Shown here piece by piece: positions 25,790-36,669 of a stretch of DNA of 64,000 bases. A program made the translations under genes and the position numbers. Origin of the DNA: Tubiluchus corallicola (taxonomy: Eukaryota; Priapulida; Priapulimorpha; Priapulimorphida; Tubiluchidae); contig JAQGDQ010000155.1 in assembly GCA_030141605.1 (NCBI GenBank), positions 330,001-394,000 on the forward strand. The letters are read 5' to 3'. The notes beneath the pieces are model-generated. The model made no database searches and was not told the DNA's origin. It saw only the letters and a program-made list of their open reading frames with translations. Position 1 is the stretch's first letter, and every line of letters starts with the position of its first letter.

Positions 25790-27890
25790 GTAACTTTACA
25801 AAGAAAAAATGGTGTACAAACGATCAGCAATCAATTTCCATTGTTCTAGATGATGCTCACTAAGTGGCTGGTCCCAGTCATACTTTTCTACCCAAAGTTG
25901 AGCTATTTGCATAAAGAGTAAGCGGAGATACATAACCACAGGGGTCAAACACAGGGGTCAAACAGACTCGCAACTTGTTTTAATATCTCACGTTTAGTGG
26001 AACAATTGTGCATATTTACATAAATCTTGTGCGAAATAGACAATGTGTCATCCTTGGTGTTTAATTTCTGAGTATGCAATTTTATCTTCCTCAGGAAGAG
26101 AAGTAACAAACTCTAGGTTATTAGAACTTCCTTCCCTCGAATTCATAGATGCCGTGGAAAATAGATCTTTACCCAATTTGTAGAAGGAAATGGCTTCATT
26201 AGTTGTGGCAACACCAGTTATGATGTTGTCAACATACATGTTAGCTAGAATGCGACTTGCAATGGGTATCTTACCAGACATTTTACTAAGATGATGCTGG
26301 ACATTACCTGCTAGCATCCATGGGCTACTCAGAATGCCAAACAGACAGCGAGTAAAGCGAAATATTTGCACGTTACCAGTAGGATTAGTGTTACCAATAT
26401 CCTTTAACTAAAGAAAACGTGTGACGTCTCGATCAGGCTCATGCAAACCAACCTAAGGCCTTCTCAATGTCACTAACTAATCCGTACTCGTGCATCCTGA
26501 AACAAAGAAGTACACCACATCAGTCAGACATTAGAACAGGACCGCGGTATAAACAGTCATTTAGGGATGGACTAGATTTATTCACCTTAGCAGAGGCATT
26601 ATAAACTATTCTTAATTTAGTGCTAGCTCTCTGGGGGGTGATAACTGGGTGGCGAGGAATATAATGAATAGTTTTACCTGTAACGGTATCTTCGGTAACA
26701 GGCTCAATGATACCTTTTTCTAACTGATCCTGAATAACATTGTCATATTTCTCCAAGAGCTGTGGTTGTTTAACTAAACGACGCAAGCAAGGTTTTAATT
26801 GGCTCAGTGAAAGTGCAAAATTATCAGGAAGTATATCTTGTTTACATCGCCAAGGCCATGATACGTACTAGCGGCCGTCACGATACTCAATAGTATTCTC
26901 AAAATTCTTTTTGGCTTCTAAATCTCCAGCACTTGTTGGGCAGTCAGAAATTCCCAACAAGTCTAAATCCCAAATTCGGTTTACATCCAAATTAATGTCA
27001 TGTTTATTTACTTGATACTGATTATCAAAGGCTGCTAGTGATGTTTCTAGGTGTGTTTCTCCAAAGTAACTAAACCATCAGTTGTAATACCTGGTTCTAT
27101 GCAAAGTAATCCAGCTTTGTGCTCAGGGACTAAAGCAGTTTTCTTGAAATTTGGATATGTTCCTCCTAAGACGTATCCTAAACATGTTGCAAAAAGATAT
27201 AAACCAGGTCTAATTTCTTCCTTAAATGGCAAAAGAGTTTGGAAGTAGTAATCATTACCAATTAACAAATCTGTGGTATTGCCATGATGGTTTGGATTAC
27301 AATAGTCATCGGCTAAACTATAGCCGTAAGTACGTTATGGAAAATCAGCTATTTCACGTGGCAAAGGTTCACGCAATGTAGGTGAAGATATGCATTCAAC
27401 CACGCGGACAACTAACGGTAGATACAAATTTTCTTTAGTAATCAAATTGACACGTGTTGTAAAGTATGGTACCCTACATAAGGTATGACTGCCAAAAGTA
27501 GAAATTTGTAAAAACTCACATTTAGTTGGCTTATTACCTAAACGTTGCATAGCTAAACGTGTAGTTATATAAGAACAAGCACTTCCTGAATCAAGCGTTG
27601 CATTAACTTGAACTCTTTGATTAGTAACAGGATTACTTTGCATACATACGCTCTCCTAGGTAGTTGAATACAGAGCCTTTTCTGAAGTAGATGATGTAGT
27701 CGGAAAGTAAACAGCAGGATGACTATTCGCAGCAGCAACAGCACCTGTTCCAGAGGGAAACTTCTTTAAACAAAGACTTCGGTGATGACCTGGTCGGCTA
27801 CAATGGACACAAACACGTGAAGACTTACAGTTAGGTGCTTAATGGTTAACACTTAAACACTTAAGGCACCTACCAGCTAAAAGTTCTTTA
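25790..27890 (-). mobile_element. Decayed BEL/Pao LTR retrotransposon (gag zinc knuckles to A17 region)
   Basis: Read on the minus strand from high to low coordinates: gag-type zinc knuckles at about 27880-27770 (CxxC...H...C and CVHCSRPGHH spacing, with an in-frame stop); an aspartic protease at 27643-27335 with LDSGSACSYIT; the following conserved block at 27268-27047 (MLIGNDYYF); reverse transcriptase pieces at 26786-26520 (IVYNASAK) and 26371-26048 (NMYVDN, where YVDD is usual); and the post-RT A17 region at about 25910-25795 (LWVEKYDWDQPLSEH). Stops and frame changes separate the pieces and no integrase or LTRs were seen, so it cannot be functional. The 5' side ends in a TAA microsatellite. 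Domain order and motifs are typical of BEL/Pao. Confidence 0.87.
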
Positions 27891-27892
27891 CG

Positions 27893-28033
<141 letters not shown>

Positions 28034-28054
28034 TGTTATTGTTGGACATTGTTG

Positions 28055-28328
28055 GACATTTCTAATTATGAATTCAAGTTACTAAACAAAATATAATTAT
28101 GGTATATTCACATCATTGCCCCAGTCTTGAGATCACCAACATGTTAAGGTTAAAGTAAGCTAACATTAGCAAATCAAATAGCCAGCTAAAATCAATGTAA
28201 ATACATTTTCGTACACACTACAGACAACCAAAACGTACCTGTGTAATCAAACTACACCATTAACACCCTACTGTTTAAAACCAATGGAGCAGGTGACCTG
28301 AGACAAGCAGCGCGAAACTTACTGACGT
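28055..28328 (+). repeat. Dispersed repeat, copy 2
   Basis: Counterpart of 13408-13666. It follows directly after a TAA microsatellite and a GTTGGACATT duplication that adjoin the BEL/Pao remnant. Confidence 0.85.
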
Positions 28329-28459
28329 AGGCATGCTATTGTATTGCTTTTATCCGTATACCATTGCTATTATAGAATTAACCGCTATTAACTAACTAAT
28401 TAATTAATTATCAGCTGAAATTTATTGACAATTATTAAAATTGGTCTCACTCTCTACAC

Positions 28460-28670
<211 letters not shown>

Positions 28671-29039
28671 TTACGACGGCGAAATGCCGTTTATTTTCAC
28701 TCCCACCCCTATATTGTGATGGTTAAATCCATTAGGAAGCCATTGCATATCAGGTATAAAACCCCTGATATGGAATTGCCTCGTTGATTCAGCTGACAGA
28801 CGGACAGATGCGTGTATCATCTAAGCACCAGTTCAACTAGTATGGCAGACGCAAGATAAGTTACAGGCAACTTTTAACGTTAATTACTCTGTTTCGACGT
28901 TTACTTTTCTGTAAAACACTGACTGAAACACAATTTCTAAACGACGGCACAATTTCCTGTATTGCAGCACTGGACCTTCAGGAATGAGCTGCTACCATCC
29001 CATGTTATGTTAATATGTATCTGGAAATAAAACTGCTTA

Positions 29040-29187
29040 TCTCAACAAGGCTACATTATTAACGAATCAGAGTACAATAGCGTGTTCTGATAATCTTTTG
29101 AAACCATTAAGTGACTTTCTACATTAGTAACAAATCAGAGCACAATAGCGTGTTCTAGTAATCATTTGAAATCATTAAGTGACTTTA
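29040..29187. repeat. Two tandem copies of an about 70-bp unit
   Basis: CTACATTATTAACGAATCAG...ACAATAGCGTGTTCT...CATTAAGTGACTTT is followed by CTACATTAGTAACAAATCAG...ACAATAGCGTGTTCT...CATTAAGTGACTTT. It lies in the presumed 5' region of the GPCR gene. Confidence 0.8.
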
Positions 29188-29461
29188 GGTGCATTTGCAG
29201 AACGAATGATTGATCCTGTAAATACATATGATCCTGCTCGCGTCCTTGATATCAGTGTGTTCAGGTGAAGCATTGCTGCTACCCAAGAATCAAAACGCTT
29301 TTTTATTATTGTGGTTTTGAAAGTGTCCAAAAATCTCATTAAAGTGGAACTGGCAGCAATTAATGATTTCACGTGTTATTTCCAGTTAAAGCTATTAAGT
29401 TAAGGTAAAAACCGTATTACATGTAATTTTTATTTGCGATTGATACGTTTGTCCAAAAATA

Positions 29462-29625
29462 AGTCTACGGAAAGACACGATACGCTCACGAAAAGTCACG
29501 AAGTCTCCCAGACTCAGTTACGTCATAATTTTCAAGTGAATGGCGGCAACCACGACGCCTGAAAATTTCTATGCAGAAGTAGTACATTTTAAATTTATGC
29601 TTCATAGGCAGTCTTTTGCAAATTT
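29462..29625 (-). repeat. Dispersed repeat D, copy 1 (just upstream of the GPCR)
   Basis: Inverse of 52227-52375: CACGAAGTCTCCCAGACTCA, TTTTCAAGTGAATGGCGGCA, CTGAAAATTTC and CATAGGCAGT correspond in inverse order. The minus-strand frame reads FRRRGCRHSLENYDVTE, and copy 2 reads FRRSGCRHSLENNDVTG on its plus strand. Confidence 0.75.
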
Positions 29626-29737
29626 CTTTGTTATATATTTCTAAGTTTAAGAGATAACAGTAGAATAAACTGAACACACGAGTGACTTCTTCTTTCCTTT
29701 AATTTAGGCACTAGATCGCATTTCTCTACCATTAACG

Positions 29738-30691
29738 ATGGCTGCGGAAGAGCATTTCATGGAACTGATAGGAAATGAAACAGATTTAAAACTTCCCGAG
29801 AACCTGAAACTCTTGGGTGTATTCAAGGCCATACAACACACAATTGCTGCTGCCATCGAGATATCCAACCTGCTGGTAATTGTAGTTCTAGTCAGATACA
29901 AACACTTGCAACAGTTCAGTAACTGGTACATATGCAACTTGGCGGTGGCAGATTTTTTGACAGGGGCATCACTGCATCATACCACGTTCGGAAGCCGTTC
30001 AGTGGAATCGTTTAGGTTGTCTAGGGTAGAATGCCTGTCATTGTTTCAAACCTCCATTCTCTTCGGCGTCGAATCACTGTTGATGTTGTTGGCGCTGACG
30101 GTGGACCGTTACATCGCCATCCAGCATGCGCTGCACTACGAGCTGATCGTCAAGAAGTGGAAGGTTCTGCTGACAATTGCAGCTTCTTGGGCGTACTCGA
30201 TTTCCTTCAGCTTCCTACTGTACTACAACGACCGCTTTGATCCGATACATAATTGCCGCTTCGAAATGGTTGTTAACCAACACGTCATCATCATCATGAA
30301 CGTTCACTTCTTTATCAACGCCATCGTCCTGCTGACCGTGAACGGGATCATTATGGTTATTGCTCGCCATCATGTGCAACGGATTTATCCGGATACTACG
30401 TCATACCACCGTAACGTCAAATCTGCTAAGATCATCTTCCTCATTGCTGGGACTTTTATTGTCTGTTGGATGCCATTCAGCATCACTAGCATCGTTGTCA
30501 TGGACATGGACAATTATGCTAAAGATTTGCATCATATCCGCAGATTAGGTTACATTTTAGTATACACGAACTCCTTCATGAACCCATTTATTTACTTTAG
30601 AAAAAATAAGGAACTTCAAGAGTCTTTGAAGAAGATGATGAGTTTGGAGACGCTTAAAACGTGTTTCAAACGCAACAGTGACAATGAGTAA
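29738..30691 (+). CDS. Class A (rhodopsin-family) G-protein-coupled receptor, 317 aa, single coding exon
   Basis: Seven-transmembrane receptor of the plasma membrane. Visible landmarks: possible N-glycosylation NET at 13-15; TM1 Asn44 (ISNLLVIVV); TM2 NLAVADFL with Asp72; Cys99 at the top of TM3 and Cys173 in extracellular loop 2 (the usual disulfide pair); DRY at 123-125 (LTVDRYIAI); TM4 Trp151; TM6 CWMP at 243-246; TM7 NPFIY at 282-286; a short basic tail with Cys309 as a possible palmitoylation site. All motifs needed for G-protein coupling are intact. The third intracellular loop is short. The overall look recalls the melanocortin/lysolipid/adenosine (MECA) branch, but I cannot assign a ligand. 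A strong acceptor (cttctttcctttaatttag) ends at about 29706, 31 bases before the ATG, which suggests an upstream 5'-UTR exon. No close AATAAA was seen. The CDS lies between a dead BEL/Pao element and a CR1-like element, and it is not itself disrupted. Confidence 0.93.
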   Translation: MAAEEHFMELIGNETDLKLPENLKLLGVFKAIQHTIAAAIEISNLLVIVVLVRYKHLQQFSNWYICNLAVADFLTGASLHHTTFGSRSVESFRLSRVECLSLFQTSILFGVESLLMLLALTVDRYIAIQHALHYELIVKKWKVLLTIAASWAYSISFSFLLYYNDRFDPIHNCRFEMVVNQHVIIIMNVHFFINAIVLLTVNGIIMVIARHHVQRIYPDTTSYHRNVKSAKIIFLIAGTFIVCWMPFSITSIVVMDMDNYAKDLHHIRRLGYILVYTNSFMNPFIYFRKNKELQESLKKMMSLETLKTCFKRNSDNE

Positions 30692-31107
30692 AGTGTGTGT
30701 GCCTGTCTGTCTTGCTTGGCCGTTGAATCCAAATCAATTGCTGGCGGAATTGTGGGAGTGCTGGCGTCCAAGGTTGTCAACATCTGATTGGGCGAGAATG
30801 CTCAATGAGTTGCTGCCTTGCTGGTGTATTGTTGTGGTACGAGGAATTTTCTTGTTACCTGCAAACTTTTGACGAATCTTAAAGACATTAATATTATTAG
30901 TATAAATTTTTTATTCACAATTCCATTCCAAATCAGGCCCTCTATTCGCAGGGCAAAAGTTACGAAGTAATGTAAATACAATGAATTACAGAATGCTATA
31001 CCTAATTACCACTGCAATAATACAATTGCAGTATGAATGGGTTGTTTACATTCATAAAAATTTCTTAAAGATAAATACATTTGGGCACTCATAATTATAT
31101 ATTTTAC

Positions 31108-31236
31108 ACACACACCCACACACACACGCACACACACACACCCACACACGCACACACACGCACGCACGGACGCACAAACACACACACATACACACACACA
31201 CACACACGCACGCCCTCACGCACACGCACACACACA
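31108..31236. repeat. CA-rich microsatellite at the 3' side of the CR1-like element
   Basis: CA repeats interrupted by CCC, CG and GA steps. It abuts the element's 3' tail. Confidence 0.95.
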
Positions 31237-31244
31237 GAGTAATT

Positions 31245-32740
31245 TAGATTTAGATTTAATATTTTATTTCAAACAAAGTTCATATACACATCACAAATTA
31301 ATACAAATAATACAATAAATCATGAAACACAACAATAACACAAATAACAATTAACGATATAACAAACCACACCAATGACATCTAATTACAGAAGTAAAGT
31401 TTGCATCACTGTTTAAAATGTTCTTGCATATAAAATTTCCACTGTTATTCAGCCTGACGTATAAACTGTATGCACATTTTCTGTGAATAACATCAAAATA
31501 AATAATATTAAGTCTAGTAGAAATATATCTTGCGCTCGTATCATATGAAAAGTTAAACAGCTTCCTTGTTGATACATTATATGCAACCTTGAGTTTGCTA
31601 AGATTGTAAGAATAAAAATGTCTCCAAGTGGACATACAATAAAAAGTAGTGCAGTAAGCATTACACAATTGTCTCTTCACGTTAACTGAACAGTGAGTAA
31701 ATTTCATGAGTAATTTATTTGCTCTCCCATAGTAAATTGAACATTGTCGTAATATATCTAAATCATCTCTATTGTCATCTGATAAAATATGACCCAGATA
31801 TTTTTCCTTTTTACTAGGTACAAAACTTTTACACTGCAAAACAACAGACCCAAAGGTAAACTGCTGCATGTGGGCGGAGCGAAATGTGACAAGTTTAGTC
31901 TTATTCACATTTACAAGGATATCATATTCTTTAGCAAATTTATTAAAAATACCTAGCAGTCTCTGCAAAGCCGTCGAGGTTGTTGCTAAAAGACATATGT
32001 CCTCAGCGTACATCAAGTGATTAATACAGGCTTCAGCAATATGACAACCCACACCAGAGTTAGTAAGTGCAGCACTAAGACTTTTAAAATAGAAGTTGAA
32101 TAACAGTGGAGACATTTTTCCACCTTGACGAATTCCGTTACCTACTGCAAAACTATCAGAGTTAAATTGACCCCATCTAACCAACATACGTTGTTCCGTA
32201 TAATAAAAAAGCAAAAGTCTAATTACTACATTTGGTAGGTTAGTATTGACGAGGTTTAGGAACAGTTTGAGATAGTTTACTCTATCGAACGCTTTTGATG
32301 CGTCAGTAAACAGAATATGTACACTGCTTTGTCGACTAATGTAATAGTCAAGCATCTCTTTTAAAGTATGGATGCACATCTCTGTGCCTAAGTTTTCAAC
32401 AAAACCAAACTGGTTTGGCGTGGTACTCAAACAAGAACTGTAACGATTTAGAAGCAGTATTTCTATAACTTTGCTTCCTACAGATGAAAGAGCGATAGGC
32501 CTATAGTTGTTCTTGTCTGTAATATCCCCATTTTTGTCTTTAACGAGAGGTACTAGTATAGATAACATTAACGAATGAGGCAAGTAACCGTGTGTTACAC
32601 AGGACGTGAATAGCAGCGCCAACATGATTGGCAGCAAATGGGATGAATTAGGGAAATGTTCACCTTTAAGTCCGTCTGGACCAGCTGATTTATGTAAGGC
32701 AAGCCTATCAATTGCCTCTTGCACTTCAAAAACTGTAAAT
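31245..32740 (-). mobile_element. 5'-truncated non-LTR retrotransposon, RT domain to 3' end (CR1/L2-like)
   Basis: A continuous minus-strand reading frame from about 32735 down to the stop at 31351-31353. Motifs in order: FEVQEAIDRLALHKSAGPDG, YRPIALSSVGSKV, FTDASKAFDRV (catalytic Asp), GIRQGGKMSPLLFNFYF, MYAEDICLLA (catalytic box, AED where ADD is usual), then the thumb and a C-terminal tail. The endonuclease is missing. The minus-strand 3' end carries a short AAATCT tandem tail near 31260-31240 and no poly(A). The element sits between a CA/TG tract at 31108-31236 and another at 32771-33020. The single long frame suggests a fairly recent insertion. Confidence 0.85.
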
Positions 32741-32749
32741 AAAAACTGT

Positions 32750-33070
<321 letters not shown>

Positions 33071-33084
33071 TGGATGATGGGCAT

Positions 33085-35080
33085 GATAATGCCAAATCAG
33101 TTAACGTAAGCCGGTACATAGACTAAAGGGAAAAGAATTCTGCAAAAGAAGGATAACAGAATAAATGATAGTAATAATAGTGATAGTAATAATATAATAG
33201 GGTAAAATAGTAATAACAATAATAGTTATTATTATCTTAATAAATAACTTTATCACGCAAAATGTGCTTTTTTAATGTAAAATAACTGTGACTACAGACA
33301 TTAATTTTGAATAAAAGTGTATGATTATTATAATAAAGACACTTAAAGATAGCTAACTACTGCTGTGCATGGAACGAATGTTATTAATTTATTTTCTTGG
33401 TAGACTGAAAAAGCCAGTTAAGTAACTCTTCCAAAAATCGGGTAGCAATGTGATAAGATTGTGCCATTATTAAAACATTTTGAACTTAAATAAAACCAGT
33501 TACTTGATTTCACGCATTTAAAAAACCTAATAATGATCATTTTTCAACAAACACGTCTTCGAACAAAACTCTGCAATGCCCGCTCGGTTTTCAACTGTCA
33601 CCTAAAATATACGCGTTTTTTTCCATTGAGTTTCTGGTTAACGTGTAACGTTCGTGAACCCTCGTTACTATGAACCTTAATTGAATAATTAAGTTACTAT
33701 TATTATTAACCTAATAATATGAAGACTTAATTTTTTTACTTCGTATTTTAAAAGTTCGCAAAACAAAACATTAAATAAAATCGTTCAAAAATGGATTAAA
33801 TATTGTTTCCTCATTCAAGTAACATTTTGACTTGCTGATAATTTACACTAATTAGGATCTATAGTTTTATTCTCATATTATAAATTGCACAAAGGTTTTT
33901 AGTTTTATAAACTCTTACTTACATATGACAAATTCGTGTGAGCATTGTAGACCTATTATTACAATACCTAGTACTCTGCGCCTAACTACAAATCAAATCA
34001 CAATATACATTAAATAAGAGCACAACAACAAACCTTAAATTAACTATAATTTACTCCTGTATGCCTATATCTAGAGGTCTTGCCTTGTTAGCTAAAGCTA
34101 AGAAAGTCGTCTATGTCGTCTCATGCTGAGCAGTCTTACACAGACATTGCCAAATAAATTAGTCTGGCTAGCAGGCTTCAATGCATACATGTGTGGTCTG
34201 AATCAGGAATTATTACCTATATACAGATCTATCTTATGAGTAAAGTTATAATATTCAAAGGTTCAAGGCCAAATTACAAGACCGTGGACCTTTGTATTAA
34301 ATAGATAGAAGTTTCTTTATGATGCTCTAAAACGAAAATATAGAGACCGATTTTTTAATGGATAAAATTCATTAACCTCGGGAAATATACGCGTTTTGCC
34401 GACAAGAGGTAGTTTAATAAAACTAAACAAAAAGCCCAAGTACCAAATGTTGAGACCAAACAAGTTAAGAGATCAGATCAGATCTTAAATACAAAACAAA
34501 TATCTGCAAAATCCAAACATCTCGTGTCTGACGTTGCACCAAAAACAAAGCTACTAACTCGTGGCGCCACCAACAAGACGCCAGACCAAACCAATCACAA
34601 AAGCAGATTATATGGTGCTGACACCTGCAGGCAAAAACAAACTCCAATCACCAGCTATCGCAGCCGTAGATAACAACCAACTTGAATAAAAACGTCCGTA
34701 CAGTTCCTCTTATTATAGATAATATTTACAAGATTTCGGTCCATTGAGTATGTACGCTTTCCAAATTATGCAAAAACATTGTTACCAATCAAATGTAATT
34801 AACTGACCAATATTATATTTTAAACGTAAAATTATATTACAGTATTCGAAACAATTGCCGTTTACACGAAGGCTACATAAGAAACTAGAGCAATCAGTCA
34901 ATAGAAAACAGTACATGCTTTCTCGAAAAGAAAAAAAACTTGCTTTAATCCGAAATTTTAATCGTATTCGGAGCAAGAAAAGAAGACCCAATCACAGACG
35001 ACGGTCTCCCAAACGTGGCACTAATCGTCTGTTGTTACATAATGATGGAAAAATGTTCAATAACTTGCCAACATTGATGC
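33085..35080. other. AT-rich gene-free stretch
   Basis: No gene recognised. A 78-codon basic frame at 34855-35091 has no recognisable motif. Confidence 0.5.
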
Positions 35081-35084
35081 TCTT

Positions 35085-35312
35085 ACGGTAGATGATGTTG
35101 ATGATGATGATGATAGTGATAATGACGACGTGATGATGATGATTATTATTATTACGACAACGACGACGACGACGACGATGATGACGATGACGACGATGAT
35201 GTGATGATGATTGTGGCGACGATGATGATGATGATTATGATTACGACAATGACAACGACGACGATGATGATTATGATCATGATGACGGTGCTGATGATGA
35301 TGATGATAACTC
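35085..35312. repeat. GAT/GAC trinucleotide repeat
   Basis: Imperfect (GATGAT/GACGAC)n with TTA interruptions. Confidence 0.95.
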
Positions 35313-35964
35313 CCTACAATCAGATGTTTGAACAGAAACTAACAGTTGGCACAAAGTAAGGCTGTCCAAAAGTCAAACGAGCTAAGCTATTCGATTTTGC
35401 ATTATACCAGAGTGACAAAGCTATCAAATATTTAAAAGGGATTGAACGTATAAAGAAAGAGTCTAAACATAAAGAATGACACATAGAATACGCCAAATAT
35501 ATCGTTAAATTGTGATACAACACTGATGCAATATTTACAGTAGAACAGGATACTTAAACAGAAAACGATTCAAGAAATAAAACAGTAATTTCTACTCTTA
35601 CAGCTGTTCAAACTACAAACCAAGGTAAGTCTTCTCATATCAAAATTTGTGTTTTTTGGTGTTTTACGATTCTTCGAAATAAAAAAAACATCAACATTTT
35701 CCCCCGCAATTTTTTCAAAAAAATTAAGCAAAATTATTTTTTCATAATTTAGACCTACCGTGTAATTATAAGTTATAAAAAAGCTATAATTTCTGCATAA
35801 AGTATATAAGTTTCTATATTTTTTAGCATGGAATCTTTTACTTATTAATTTTAGTCGATGCAGTGGGTTATTTTTCTGAAACTATTTATAAACGCAGTGC
35901 TTTTCTAAATTTTATTTTAAGCTATTACTTCTCATGTCAATAAATGTGCATACAAAGAAAGTTT

Positions 35965-36665
35965 TGATAATTGTGTGCTTGAATAGCAAAATCGTCCATA
36001 AGTCGGCAATTAAGCTGTTCTAGTTATTCACATATCCCGAATCTCCATTTCATGAGGATCATTTCATGATGATCAAGTTCATCACTCTATATTATTACTA
36101 ACCTGAGATAATCCACGTTGAAGTTGAGGTGCAAGCTATGCACTGAAAAACATAATCTTGAGAAAGTCACTGTTAAAGTCAGCCATTGTTTTTTTTTTCA
36201 CGTTTGTACAAAACACTTAGCAACCGTACAAATGTTGGTGACTACAGACTTTGCAAGAGAACATTGAAGTTATGTCTAAAACCAGTAGATGGCTCTTTCT
36301 GACGAAGATCTGGGCTTGGCAACAAAAAACCCAAAGCAAAATTATTGCTTCCCGTAGCCATCGTAGTTTGAAAATACAAGTTTTTTTTACAATTGCGATA
36401 TTAGTTTCTAACCAGAGAAGTGGATACGGGGTTATAAAATTAGAATTTAAGTATCTTTTAAACATTTTTTTTCACAAGTTGGTGCTAGAATATTAGAACC
36501 CAATATATTTGGCATTTGTTTTTATAAAAAAAATTAACATTTACCCAAATTCTTGGTGCATTCTACTTTGAAGCAGCATAACGTGGTTTTAACTATGCCG
36601 ACCTATGCACGATTTTGGCTTGCAAGCACACAATTAATTTCTCACCTTCTTGCTTTCAGAACAGC
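35965..36665 (+). repeat. 5' flank of TSR gene 1 that is duplicated at 24455-25680
   Basis: The matched blocks run up to a few tens of bases before the ATG at 36670, so this segment likely contains the promoter and 5' UTR of TSR gene 1. No clear TATA box was chosen. Confidence 0.65.
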
Positions 36666-36669
36666 CGTT

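Noticed and set aside
34855-35091. 78-codon Arg/Lys-rich frame
   Set aside because: Basic composition follows from AAGA/CGAA-rich sequence; no motif, no paralogue, and it runs into a trinucleotide repeat.
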